From contig JAQVIJ010000001.1 of the NCBI GenBank assembly GCA_028695735.1, forward strand, positions 423,081 through 487,080: a stretch of 64,000 bases of DNA, given 5' to 3'. The number at the start of each line of letters is the position of its first letter. The first letter of the stretch is position 1. The translations under genes were made by a program, and so were the position numbers. Below, in pieces: positions 44,056-52,684 of the stretch. Origin of the DNA: Deltaproteobacteria bacterium. GTDB lineage: Bacteria > Desulfobacterota > Dissulfuribacteria > Dissulfuribacterales > DYLC01. The notes beneath the pieces are model-generated. The model had not been told where the DNA came from and did no database searches. It was given only the letters and a program-made list of their open reading frames with translations.

Positions 44056-47000
44056 TTGACATACACCGTAAATCGCGTAGAAGTGGGCATCAGGCCTGAT
44101 CTAAAAGACAGTTTGGGTGAAAAGACCGCCAGGCGCATTCAAAATGACCTGGGCATTTCAGGCGTTTGCGTCAAGACCATCAAGGTATATCTGATTCATG
44201 CAGCAATAGACGAGACAGGGCTTTTTCAGTATGTGAAAAGCGCCCTCTCTGACCCTGTGCTGCATCGAGTCTCTGTAAATGACTTCTTGGCCATTTTATG
44301 GTTAAAGGAAGGCCTTCATGATTGGAATTGGCTCATCGAGGTGGGCTTTCGGCCTGGAGTAACGGACAACGAGGGCAGGGTGGCAGCCCATGCCCTGTCC
44401 TTAAGTCTTAAGCGGCCCCTGAAAGAGGACGAGGCGGTCTATACAGCGATTCAATACTGCCTCAAGGGCCATCTGAACAGGGAGCAGGTAGAAGGCATTG
44501 CCCAGAACCTGCTGGCCAATGACCTGATTCAACGAGTCATCGTGCGCTCCAGTGACGAATTGCTGCAAAACTGGCAGACACACAGGCCCTCCTTTTATGC
44601 CATTCCACAGGTCACCTCACAACAGCCTCCTCGAGTGGAGACCATTCGGCTCGCAGGGCTTTCCGACGAGGAATTGATTCGGCTCTCAAAGGAAAGGCTT
44701 TTGGCCCTGTCTTTAGAGGAGATGAAGGCGATTTGCGCCTATTATCAACGCCCAGAGGTACAGATGGAGCGCCAAAAGGTGGGGCTCGGCCCGAATCCCA
44801 CGGATGTGGAGCTGGAGGCCCTGGCCCAGACCTGGTCAGAACACTGTAAACACAAGATCTTCAATGCCCTCATCGAATACGAGGAAGAAGGCCAAAAGGA
44901 ACTCATAGACAGCCTATTTAACACCCATATCAAGGGAGGCACAGAGGTCATTCGCAAAACAAAGGGAGACAAAGACTTCTGCCTCTCGGTCTTTAAGGAC
45001 AACTCCGGTGTCATCTCCTTTAACGACCGCTGGAACATCGCATTTAAGGTGGAGACCCACAACAGCCCCTCTGCCCTGGACCCATACGGCGGCGCCCTCA
45101 CAGGCATAGTGGGCGTCAATCGTGACCCCTTTGGCACAGGCATGGGCGCTCGGCTCATCTTCAATACGGATGTCTTTTGTTTTGGGCCACCAGACTACAA
45201 AAAACCCTTGCCCAAGGGCCTACTGCACCCCAAACGCATCTTTGAGGGCGTCAGAGAGGGGGTGGAGCACGGAGGCAATCAAAGCGGCATTCCCACGGTA
45301 AACGGCTCCATCGTGTTTGATGAACGGTATGTGGGAAAACCCCTGGTCTTCTGTGGAACCGGAGGCATTCTGCCCAAAGAGGTGTGCGCAAGGCCGAGCT
45401 TTGAAAAAAAGGCACAGCCGGGTGACTATATCGTGATGTGCGGTGGCCGCATCGGAAAGGACGGCATACACGGCGCCACCTTCTCATCCGAAGAGCTGCA
45501 CGAGGGCTCCCCTGCCACCGCGGTGCAGATAGGGGATGCCATCACTCAAAAGAAGATGACGGATTTTCTGTTGCGGGCCAGGGACCTCTGCCTCTACAAC
45601 TCCATCACAGACAATGGGGCAGGCGGGCTTTCCTCCTCCGTGGGAGAGATGGCTGAGGACACAGGTGGCTTTCAACTGCATCTGGACAAGGCCCCATTGA
45701 AATACCACGGGCTGCAACCCTGGGAGATCCTTCTTTCAGAGGCACAGGAGCGCATGACCGTGGCCGTTCCACCAGAAAAACTCGATGAATTCCTGGCATT
45801 GAGTCAAAAGATGGATGTGGAGTCCACGGTGTTAGGGCAATTTGATAGCAATGGAAGATTCCATTGCCTGTACGAGGGCCGAACCGTTGCCTATCTGGAC
45901 ATGGATTTTATGCACAAAGGCAGCCCACGCATGCATCTCAAGGCCGTCTGGCAGGCCCCTTTCCATGAGGAGCCTGATTTTTCTGAACCATCGGACTTGA
46001 AGGCCGAACTAAAGGCCATTTTAGGCAGTTACAATGTGGCGAGCAAGGAATATGTGGTTCGTCAGTATGACCACGAGGTACAGGCAGGAAGCGTTATAAA
46101 GCCCTTGATGGGCAATCAGTGTGACGGCCCCAGTGACGCAGCTGTCTTGCGCATAGACCTACATGCCTTTGACGGACTGGTTGTAGCCCATGGCATCTGC
46201 CCCAAATACAGCGATATAGACACTTACTGGATGGCAGCATGCGCCGTGGATGAGGCTGTGCGAAACGCCCTGTGCGTAGGAGGCACCATAGAACACATGG
46301 CAGGGCTGGACAATTTCTGCTGGTGTGACCCTGTGCAATCTGAAAAGACACCAGACGGCCATTACAAATTGGCTCAACTGGTGCGGGCCAACAAGGCCCT
46401 CTATGAGATCTGCACCACCTATGGTGTGCCTTGTATCTCAGGCAAGGACAGCATGAAAAACGATGCCATCATCGGTGGAGTCAAGATCTCCATTCCTCCG
46501 ACCCTGCTCTTCTCCGTGATAAGCCGCGTGCCGGACATTAGGCGCTGCGTGTCCATGGATGCCAAGAAGGCAGGCGACCTGGTCTATGTGCTGGGAATGA
46601 CCTATGCCGAGTTGGGGGGCTCTGAGTACTACAGGCTCAAGGGGTTTGTGGGAAATGCGGTGCCACGAGTGCGGGCCAAGGAACACCTGCAGACATTTCA
46701 AGCCATACAAACCGCCATTCAAGAAGGGCTTGTGGCCTCGTGCCACGACTGTTCTGACGGAGGCCTGGCCGTGGCCATGGCCGAGACGGCCTTTGCAGGG
46801 GGCCTTGGCATGGAGATAGAGCTCTCCTCTGTGCCGCAGAAGGATATCACGCGACTGGATACACTCTTGTTCAGCGAAAGCCAGGGCAGGTTTGTTTTGA
46901 CCATACCTGCACACTTGCGCTCAGCCTTTGAAAGGCTGATTCATGGCCTGCCAGCCGCCTGTGTTGGTCAAGTCACAGCGAATCAGGACCTTATATGCCG

Positions 47001-47076
47001 CATGAATGGGCAAGTGCTTCTCAAGGCCTCAGTAGGGGAGTTGAAAGCGGCATGGCAGGCCCCGCTTGCGTGGTAA
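44056..47076 (+). CDS. purL: Phosphoribosylformylglycinamidine synthase with fused PurS-like domain
   Basis: Converts FGAR to FGAM in purine synthesis. I use TTG at 44056 because AAGGAGGTCCC stands exactly before it and the product then begins TYTVNRVEVGIRPDL, a PurS-like domain; the track start at 44008 lacks a ribosome site. The 1006-residue protein has PurS-like repeats (1-180), the linker with SEHCKHK, VETHNSPSALDPYGGA, GVREGVEHGGNQSG and a second synthetase half with GNQCDGPSDAAV and GKDSMKND. The C-terminal glutaminase domain of the long (about 1300) enzymes is absent, so a separate PurQ must supply ammonia. Confidence 0.93.
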   Translation: MTYTVNRVEVGIRPDLKDSLGEKTARRIQNDLGISGVCVKTIKVYLIHAAIDETGLFQYVKSALSDPVLHRVSVNDFLAILWLKEGLHDWNWLIEVGFRPGVTDNEGRVAAHALSLSLKRPLKEDEAVYTAIQYCLKGHLNREQVEGIAQNLLANDLIQRVIVRSSDELLQNWQTHRPSFYAIPQVTSQQPPRVETIRLAGLSDEELIRLSKERLLALSLEEMKAICAYYQRPEVQMERQKVGLGPNPTDVELEALAQTWSEHCKHKIFNALIEYEEEGQKELIDSLFNTHIKGGTEVIRKTKGDKDFCLSVFKDNSGVISFNDRWNIAFKVETHNSPSALDPYGGALTGIVGVNRDPFGTGMGARLIFNTDVFCFGPPDYKKPLPKGLLHPKRIFEGVREGVEHGGNQSGIPTVNGSIVFDERYVGKPLVFCGTGGILPKEVCARPSFEKKAQPGDYIVMCGGRIGKDGIHGATFSSEELHEGSPATAVQIGDAITQKKMTDFLLRARDLCLYNSITDNGAGGLSSSVGEMAEDTGGFQLHLDKAPLKYHGLQPWEILLSEAQERMTVAVPPEKLDEFLALSQKMDVESTVLGQFDSNGRFHCLYEGRTVAYLDMDFMHKGSPRMHLKAVWQAPFHEEPDFSEPSDLKAELKAILGSYNVASKEYVVRQYDHEVQAGSVIKPLMGNQCDGPSDAAVLRIDLHAFDGLVVAHGICPKYSDIDTYWMAACAVDEAVRNALCVGGTIEHMAGLDNFCWCDPVQSEKTPDGHYKLAQLVRANKALYEICTTYGVPCISGKDSMKNDAIIGGVKISIPPTLLFSVISRVPDIRRCVSMDAKKAGDLVYVLGMTYAELGGSEYYRLKGFVGNAVPRVRAKEHLQTFQAIQTAIQEGLVASCHDCSDGGLAVAMAETAFAGGLGMEIELSSVPQKDITRLDTLLFSESQGRFVLTIPAHLRSAFERLIHGLPAACVGQVTANQDLICRMNGQVLLKASVGELKAAWQAPLAW

Positions 47077-48212
47077 CAGCGAGGGAACTCTTTTTTTCCT
47101 TCTTAAGGCTTGGGCTGACAGCCTTTGGCGGACCAGCCATGGTTGCCCACATCAAGCAGCTGGCCCTGGCCAAGAAATGGCTTTCTGAAGAGGCCTTCAA
47201 AGACGGCATCGGCCTGTGCCAATTCATTCCAGGGGCCACGGCCATGCAGATGGCGGCCTATGTGGGCCTGTGCTCTACACAAAGGATTCGAGGGGCCCTG
47301 GCCGCCTACACAGGTTTCGGGCTTCCAGCCTTTTTGCTAATGCTGTTTCTTTCAGGATTATATGTAAAGACCCATGAGCTTCGCCAGGTGGCTGCCATCT
47401 TTCAGGGGCTGCAGGTGGTCATCGTGGCGTTGATGACACATGCCCTGTGGTCATTGGGCAAAAACACTCTGACCGACATGCGTGACACAGCTATAGCCGT
47501 GACAGCAGCCCTGCTTTTTACACTTAAAGTCAACCCATTCCTCGTGGTAATAATCTCTGGAATAGCGGGGTTAGTGCTTCAAAGGCGGCACAATACCCCT
47601 GAAATCAGCAAACAGGGCATGACCTACGGCAGTTCCTTGAAGGGATTGGCCATGTGTCTTGCTGTAGTGCTCACAGGGTTGCTGGCATTAGCTGTCTTTG
47701 CATATGAGCTTTTCGGCCTTGCCATCTCCATGATGAAGATTGACCTGTTTGCCTTTGGAGGCGGCTACAGCTCCCTGCCCCTCATGCTGCACGAGATAAC
47801 CGCCAGGGGCTGGCTGAATGTCAAGACCTTCATGGATGGTATCGCCCTTGGCCAGGTCACACCAGGCCCCATCGTCATCACAGCCACCTTTGTAGGCTAT
47901 GTATATGCAGGCCTGGCAGGGGCAATCATCGCCACAATCGCTGTATTTACGCCGTCATTTCTCATTTTGGTGACAGCAGCACCGGTCTTTGACAGGCTCA
48001 AGACATCCTCACATTATCAAGGGCTTTCAAAGGGCATATCCGCATCCTTTATAGGTCTGTTGCTGTTTGCGACCTATAAATTTGCATCAGCTGTCCCCTG
48101 GGATATCATGCGTGTTGTCCTTGCAGCGGCAGCATTTTTAATGCTTTTAAGGCGAATCAACATGTTATACATAATACTTGCAGCCGTGATTCTGTCTCTT
48201 GTGGTGTTTTGA
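47052..48212 (+). CDS. chrA: Chromate transporter family protein (two CHR domains)
   Basis: A 386-residue inner-membrane protein with two homologous CHR halves. The first has FLRLGLTAFGGPAMVAHIK and GLCQFIPGATAMQMAAYVG; the second FFAFGGGYSSLPLM-like KIDLFAFGGGYSSLP and IALGQVTPGPIVITATFVG. The halves share the FGG and PGP signature motifs. Members export chromate, but many homologues have unknown anion substrates. The ATG at 47052 overlaps purL by 25 bases. It ends about 100 bases before the fluoride riboswitch; whether it shares an anion-related role is open. Confidence 0.85.
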   Translation: MAGPACVVTARELFFSFLRLGLTAFGGPAMVAHIKQLALAKKWLSEEAFKDGIGLCQFIPGATAMQMAAYVGLCSTQRIRGALAAYTGFGLPAFLLMLFLSGLYVKTHELRQVAAIFQGLQVVIVALMTHALWSLGKNTLTDMRDTAIAVTAALLFTLKVNPFLVVIISGIAGLVLQRRHNTPEISKQGMTYGSSLKGLAMCLAVVLTGLLALAVFAYELFGLAISMMKIDLFAFGGGYSSLPLMLHEITARGWLNVKTFMDGIALGQVTPGPIVITATFVGYVYAGLAGAIIATIAVFTPSFLILVTAAPVFDRLKTSSHYQGLSKGISASFIGLLLFATYKFASAVPWDIMRVVLAAAAFLMLLRRINMLYIILAAVILSLVVF

Positions 48213-48311
48213 AGGGGTCATTGCTGTTACTCTCACCCCCCAATCCCAAAATTCAAGGTTGCATTTTCCACTTGTTTTTTTCGCAGGTTTCATTTAGATT
48301 CAAGATTCATA

Positions 48312-48381
48312 TTGGCGATGGGGTTCGCCCTTAACCGCACCTGCTTTCATAAGCAGCGGCTAATGACTCCTATCCTTAAAA
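48312..48381 (+). promoter_or_regulatory. Fluoride riboswitch (crcB motif)
   Basis: The leader reads GGCGATGGGGTTCGCC, then TTAACCGC, a hairpin (CTGCTT...AAGCAG) and GCGGCTAATGACTCCTAT, which follows the conserved crcB-motif order GGCGAUGG-G-UUCGCC, AACCGC, GCGGCUGAUGACUCCU. Its 3' end shares bases with the 5' arm of the terminator that follows, so fluoride binding should block termination and turn on the downstream genes. One difference from the common form is CTAATGAC for CTGATGAC. Confidence 0.88.
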
Positions 48382-48410
48382 TTTTAATTTTTAAGGATAG
48401 GAGTTTTTTT
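48366..48410 (+). terminator. Riboswitch-controlled intrinsic terminator
   Basis: Perfect 16-bp stem ACTCCTATCCTTAAAA / TTTTAAGGATAGGAGT, loop TTTTAAT, then seven T. It starts in the last aptamer bases and ends 25 bases before the antiporter start, the usual expression platform. Confidence 0.9.
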
Positions 48411-48435
48411 ATGCCTATCCGAAAGGAGAGTAGTT

Positions 48436-49605
48436 ATGCATGAGGTCTGGGGTATAGCGGCGCTATGGTTGGGTCTTGCCTTGATTGCCACTCTGCTTTC
48501 CCTCTGGTTTCGTATAGCCACCGCACTTTCCGAAATTGTAGTGGGCACGGTGGCACAGCTCCTAATCGGCGCCTTTTTCGGGCGGTCATTAAGTGCGGGT
48601 GAGCCGTGGATCGTGTTTTTGTCAGGCGCAGGGGCCATAGTGCTCACATTTCTGGCAGGCGCGGAGCTGGATCCGGATGTCTTCAAGGTCAAGTGGAAAG
48701 AGGCCACGGTCATCGGCGTCATCGCCTTTTTTGCGCCCTTTTTGGGGTGTGCGGCCCTGGCCTATTATCTCCTTGGCTGGTCGAGCCAGGCAAGCTGGCT
48801 TGCAGGGGTGGCGCTTTCAACCACCTCTGTCGCGGTCGTCTATGCGGTCATGCTGGAACTCGGGCTAAACAAGACTGATTTTGGCAAGGCCGTTTTAGCC
48901 GCATGTTTTATAAATGACCTCGGAACAGTCATTGCTCTGGGCCTGATATTTGCGCCATTTACCATCAAAACAGTCATCTTTATTGTATCCACCATAGTGG
49001 TACTCGTCTTTCTCTACTATATTACCCCGAGATTTTTCAAAAGATACGGAAACCGCCCGTCTGAACTGGAGGCCAAATTTCTGCTGCTGGCCCTTTTCGG
49101 CCTGGGCTCCCTGGCCATTTGGTCTGAAAGCGAGGCGGTCCTGCCGGCATATCTCGTGGGCATGGTGCTTGCCGGAACAGTGGGCAAAGACCATGCGCTT
49201 ATCAGGAGATTGAGGACCCTCACATTCGGCCTTCTGACACCCTTCTATTTCATAAGGGCGGGGTCTTATGTGTCCGTCTCGGCCCTCTTCGCCGCGCCCT
49301 TCGCCCTCTTCGTCCTCTTTATGGGCAAGATGCTTACCAAGGGCATAGGTGTCTATCCAGCCACAAAACTCTATAAATATGCCCAAAAGGAGGCGGTTTA
49401 CACCACCCTTCTCATGTCCACAGGCCTGACCTTCGGCTCCATATCGGCCCTTTTCGGCCTAAACCATGGTATAATCACTCAAGCGCAATACTCCATTTTG
49501 GTAGCAGTGGTCATAGGAAGCGCAGTAGTGCCAACGCTCATTGCCAACGCCTTTTTTATTCCTCACTACCTCTTGCCCGAGAGAAAGGATGAGGACAAAA
49601 AATAA
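48436..49605 (+). CDS. Cation/proton antiporter, CPA2 family, in fluoride operon
   Basis: A 389-residue membrane protein with about 12 helices of the Kef/NapA type. The paired Asn-Asp motif in ACFINDLGTVIALG marks the ion-binding helix; a glycine-rich helix (VALSTTSVAVVYAVM) precedes it. No TrkA-N regulatory domain follows. Antiporters of this type are among the known gene classes found downstream of fluoride riboswitches, so it probably helps keep ions or protons balanced, or exports fluoride in some exchange, during fluoride stress; the substrate is not proved. GAAAGGAGAGTAGTT precedes the ATG. Confidence 0.88.
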   Translation: MHEVWGIAALWLGLALIATLLSLWFRIATALSEIVVGTVAQLLIGAFFGRSLSAGEPWIVFLSGAGAIVLTFLAGAELDPDVFKVKWKEATVIGVIAFFAPFLGCAALAYYLLGWSSQASWLAGVALSTTSVAVVYAVMLELGLNKTDFGKAVLAACFINDLGTVIALGLIFAPFTIKTVIFIVSTIVVLVFLYYITPRFFKRYGNRPSELEAKFLLLALFGLGSLAIWSESEAVLPAYLVGMVLAGTVGKDHALIRRLRTLTFGLLTPFYFIRAGSYVSVSALFAAPFALFVLFMGKMLTKGIGVYPATKLYKYAQKEAVYTTLLMSTGLTFGSISALFGLNHGIITQAQYSILVAVVIGSAVVPTLIANAFFIPHYLLPERKDEDKK

Positions 49606-49631
49606 AGGACAACTTCAACAGGAGGGTGCAT

Positions 49632-50063
49632 ATGCTTAAAAAGATTCTCGTCGCATTTGATGGCTCCAACCAGTCCCACAAGGCCTTTGACTTCGCCCTT
49701 GAACTGGCCAGGCGCTGTGCTGGTGCAGAAGAAGGGCCAGAGGTCACAGTCATTTCTGTAGCCCAGCCGCCTGAACTAAGTGAAATCGTGGAGATGGATG
49801 CAGTCATCGACAACGCAACCAACTATTACAAAGGGCTTCATGCGGAGCTTGTGAAAAAGGCGGCAGAAAAGGGCATTAAAATAGAAACAGACATACTTGT
49901 AGGCCACCCTGCCGACCAACTCATTCGATGCGCCAGTGAAAAGAAGGCAGATATGATTGTCATGGGCCAGAGGGGCAAGTCTGGCATCTCCGGCTGGCTC
50001 ATGGGCTCTGTATCCAAAAGGGTGACCACCTATGCGCCATGTACCGTCACCGTGGTGAAATAA
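49632..50063 (+). CDS. Universal stress protein, UspA family
   Basis: A 143-residue cytoplasmic protein of the UspA fold. The start ILVAFDGSNQSHKAFDFAL and the ATP-binding G-x2-G-x9-G-S motif (GQRGKSGISGWLMGSVS) are intact, so nucleotide binding is expected. The ATG at 49632 follows GGAGGGTGCAT; the GTG listed at 49626 is less likely. It sits 26 bases after the antiporter in the riboswitch operon, a known combination in fluoride-responsive operons. Confidence 0.9.
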   Translation: MLKKILVAFDGSNQSHKAFDFALELARRCAGAEEGPEVTVISVAQPPELSEIVEMDAVIDNATNYYKGLHAELVKKAAEKGIKIETDILVGHPADQLIRCASEKKADMIVMGQRGKSGISGWLMGSVSKRVTTYAPCTVTVVK

Positions 50064-50075
50064 AAGGGGGAATAA

Positions 50076-51278
50076 GTGCAAGAAAAAAAGACGGTTATTG
50101 AATCCTTCAGGGGATTCAATAAAAATGTGGTCATCACGGGCCTTGTGAGTTTTTTCATGGACCTGAGTTCAGAGATGGTCTATCCCCTTGTGCCCCTGTT
50201 TCTGGCCAATGTCCTTGGCGCAGACAAGGCGGTCATAGGCCTTATCGAGGGCATTGCGGAATCCACCGCCAGCATCCTGAAGGTCTTTTCCGGATGGCTC
50301 TCCGACCGCATCGGCAGCAGAAAATGGCTCATGGCAGCGGGATATGGCCTGGCGGTCTTGAGCAGGCCCATAATGGCCATGTCCGTCTCGTGGCGTGAAG
50401 TCCTGGCCTCAAGGTTCGTAGATCGGCTGGGGAAAGGGGTGAGAACCGCCCCACGAGACGCCATACTGGCCGAGTCCACAGAGACGGCCTATCTTGCCAG
50501 GGCATTCAGCCTGCACCGTTCCATGGATACCCTGGGCGCAGTGGTGGGGCCGCTTACGGCCTTTTTCATTCTGGGACTTTTTCAGAACAATTACAGGCTG
50601 GTCTTCTGGATGTCCATAATCCCAGGGATTATCGCTGTTCTGCTCATCATATTTTTTATCACGGAAAAGGGAAAGGAAAGGACCCTGGCAGCCCAAAGGC
50701 CCCGTCTCACTCTCAGGCATTTCAACTGGAGATTCAGGATCTTCATAGTAATCGCCGCCATATTCGCCTTTGGCAATTCAAGCGACGCATTTCTGATATT
50801 AAAGGCGCAACAGACAGGGATTCAGCCCACGCTCATTCCCATCGTCTATCTCACATTCAACCTGCTCTATGCCCTCTCAGCCATTCCCGCGGGTATGGCC
50901 GCTGACAGATTTGGGAAAAGACGCATAATCCTCCTGGGTTTTATTCTGTTTAGCCTCGTCTATTATGGTTTTGCAGTCACTGAAGACAGCCGTGGCATCT
51001 GGGGCCTGTTTGTCCTGTATGGTATCTTCATGGGGCTTACCGAGGGCATTCAGAAGGCATACCTTGCCACCATCATACCCCCGGACTTCAAGGCCACTGC
51101 ATTCGGCGTTTACAACACCGTTGTGGGCCTCGCCACACTTCCGGCAAGCATCATCGGAGGCTGGCTCTGGGATGCTTTCTCTTCGTCTGCGACCTTCTAT
51201 TTTGGCTCGGCCATGGCGGCCGTTGCGGCGGTGCTCTTTGTGGCGTTTATTTCCACAGCAAAGGGGCAAAAGGCCTGA
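50076..51278 (+). CDS. Major facilitator superfamily transporter in fluoride operon
   Basis: A 400-residue membrane protein with 12 predicted helices. The first half has the MFS motif A variant GWLSDRIGSRKWLM between helices 2 and 3; the second half repeats it as GMAADRFGKRRIILL. VDRLGKGVRTAPRDAILAEST is seen in a subgroup of uncharacterised MFS proteins. GTG start with AAGGGGGAATAA, 12 bases after uspA. Third gene of the riboswitch operon; substrate unknown. Confidence 0.86.
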   Translation: MQEKKTVIESFRGFNKNVVITGLVSFFMDLSSEMVYPLVPLFLANVLGADKAVIGLIEGIAESTASILKVFSGWLSDRIGSRKWLMAAGYGLAVLSRPIMAMSVSWREVLASRFVDRLGKGVRTAPRDAILAESTETAYLARAFSLHRSMDTLGAVVGPLTAFFILGLFQNNYRLVFWMSIIPGIIAVLLIIFFITEKGKERTLAAQRPRLTLRHFNWRFRIFIVIAAIFAFGNSSDAFLILKAQQTGIQPTLIPIVYLTFNLLYALSAIPAGMAADRFGKRRIILLGFILFSLVYYGFAVTEDSRGIWGLFVLYGIFMGLTEGIQKAYLATIIPPDFKATAFGVYNTVVGLATLPASIIGGWLWDAFSSSATFYFGSAMAAVAAVLFVAFISTAKGQKA

Positions 51279-51305
51279 TAGTGGAATTTGGTGGCTTGTT
51301 CTATC

Positions 51306-51334
51306 TTGCATTTTGGCCGCAATGTGACTACTAT
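51306..51334 (+). promoter_or_regulatory. Sigma-70-type promoter very close to lepB
   Basis: TTGCAT, 17 bases, TACTAT. The -10 element ends nine bases before the lepB ATG and no Shine-Dalgarno sequence lies between, which would make the lepB mRNA leaderless or nearly so. Alternatively lepB is read from the upstream operon. Confidence 0.4.
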
Positions 51335-51343
51335 CGTTAACCT

Positions 51344-51988
51344 ATGTTTAAGTCTCCCTCTGCACAGAACAGCCCCAAGACCAAACAGCAGATCTTCTGG
51401 GAGTATGCCCAGTCCATTATTATCGCCCTGTTGTTGGCCATGCTCATTCGCACCTTTGTGGTGCAGGCATTTAAGATTCCATCGGGTTCCATGTTAAACA
51501 CCCTGCTCATAGGCGATCACCTCTTTGTAAATAAAATGGCCTATGGCATTCGCAACCCCTTTACCAAGGCCGTTTGGATTGCGGGGGAAAACCCAAGGCA
51601 CGGGGATGTCATAGTCTTCATATATCCGGTGGATCCCTCAAAGGACTTCATCAAACGCGTAATCGGTGTGCCGGGGGATGTGGTAGAGATTCGAGACAAA
51701 AAGCTCTTTGTAAACGGCAAACCCTTTCCAGATCCACCCACTGCCCAGTGGACAGACTCGCGCATCTTGCCCGCCAATGTGCAGCCGCGAGACAACTTCG
51801 GCCCTATTACGGTGCCCAAGGATTCACTTTTTGTCATGGGAGACAATCGGGACCACAGCTATGACAGCCGTTTTTGGGGATTTGTGCCCATACAGGATGT
51901 AAAAGGCAAGGCCCTTTTCATCTATTGGTCATGGGATAATGAAAACTTCAGTCCCCGGCTTAATCGCATAGGCAATATAATCCATTAA
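51344..51988 (+). CDS. lepB: Signal peptidase I
   Basis: Cleaves Sec and Tat signal peptides at the outer face of the inner membrane. 214 residues: one membrane anchor (SIIIALLLAMLIRTFVV), then box B with the catalytic Ser49 in KIPSGSM, box D with the general-base Lys104 in DFIKRVIGVPGD, and box E MGDNRDHSYDSRFWG. It lacks the large extra loops of the E. coli enzyme. No ribosome site stands before the ATG. Confidence 0.95.
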   Translation: MFKSPSAQNSPKTKQQIFWEYAQSIIIALLLAMLIRTFVVQAFKIPSGSMLNTLLIGDHLFVNKMAYGIRNPFTKAVWIAGENPRHGDVIVFIYPVDPSKDFIKRVIGVPGDVVEIRDKKLFVNGKPFPDPPTAQWTDSRILPANVQPRDNFGPITVPKDSLFVMGDNRDHSYDSRFWGFVPIQDVKGKALFIYWSWDNENFSPRLNRIGNIIH

Positions 51989-52010
51989 ATTTCAACTCAT
52001 GGAGGGCAAC

Positions 52011-52328
52011 ATGAAAAAGGCCTTGATTCTGGCAATGGCACTGATGGTTCTCTTTCTCAATGGCCTGGCGGTAAATGCCTATGAGTGGTGGGCGGATTAC
52101 CCCTACAGCCCTGATAAAAGTGAGGTCATAGACCGCTTCAGTTGGGATGGCAGAAACCATGTCACCATCACATGGAACAACTCTGCCTACACGGCATCCG
52201 CAGTGGAAATGGACCCAGATGGGGTGCCCGTAGTCCATTGGTGGGCAAAGGTCTATTCCACTTACTATGACCTCTACTATTCCTACAATGGCCAGGATTG
52301 GTATTATTATGGATATGCCTATTATTGA
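52011..52328 (+). CDS. Small secreted aromatic-rich protein
   Basis: A 105-residue protein with a clear signal peptide (MKKALILAMALMVLFLNGLAVNA). The mature 82 residues are very rich in Tyr and Trp, ending in YYDLYYSYNGQDWYYYGYAYY, with no cysteine. The pattern suggests an all-beta secreted domain. I know no family. GGAGGGCAAC precedes the ATG at 52011. It lies 22 bases after lepB and may share its transcript. Confidence 0.75.
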   Translation: MKKALILAMALMVLFLNGLAVNAYEWWADYPYSPDKSEVIDRFSWDGRNHVTITWNNSAYTASAVEMDPDGVPVVHWWAKVYSTYYDLYYSYNGQDWYYYGYAYY

Positions 52329-52681
52329 TTCTGACCGCCCACCTTCTGCCTTATAAAGATGCCCAATCTTTCCTTGAGCCTCTCCGCCTTCTCCTCCGAA
52401 ATTTGCGCATGGGAGGGAGGCGGCCCCTCATGGACAATGCCAGGGGGAAGGCCGGATTCCGACCTCTGTAGCAAAAAAGGCGGTAAAGGGCCTTTTTGGC
52501 CCTTCTGTTCATTTTGTGAACTTGGCATGTCTGGGCCTGCCTTTACTGGCTTGTGTATCTCCGCATCCCTTTGAACAACAGGTGTAGGGATGGAAGGCCG
52601 CTGGTCTTTCTGAAGAAAAAGCCAGTAAAAGGCCATGAGCAAGCTGGCTATCAAGAAAAATAGAATATATCTCATCGCCAT
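52322..52681 (-). CDS. Small membrane-anchored protein, unknown function
   Basis: A 119-residue protein with one N-terminal helix (MAMRYILFFLIASLLMAFYWLFL) and a proline/glutamine/lysine-rich periplasmic part, ending in a charged helix (SEEKAERLKERLGIF). It starts three bases after the stop of the cysteine desulfurase, so it is probably coupled to it. It overlaps the 3' end of the aromatic-rich gene on the other strand by seven bases. No family recognised. Confidence 0.6.
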   Translation of the reverse strand: MAMRYILFFLIASLLMAFYWLFLQKDQRPSIPTPVVQRDAEIHKPVKAGPDMPSSQNEQKGQKGPLPPFLLQRSESGLPPGIVHEGPPPSHAQISEEKAERLKERLGIFIRQKVGGQNQ

Positions 52682-52684
52682 AGG

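Noticed and set aside
47000-47076. PurL judged truncated because it lacks the glutaminase domain
   Set aside because: The C-terminus is clean and this PurS-PurL form without PurQ is a known length class; not a truncation.
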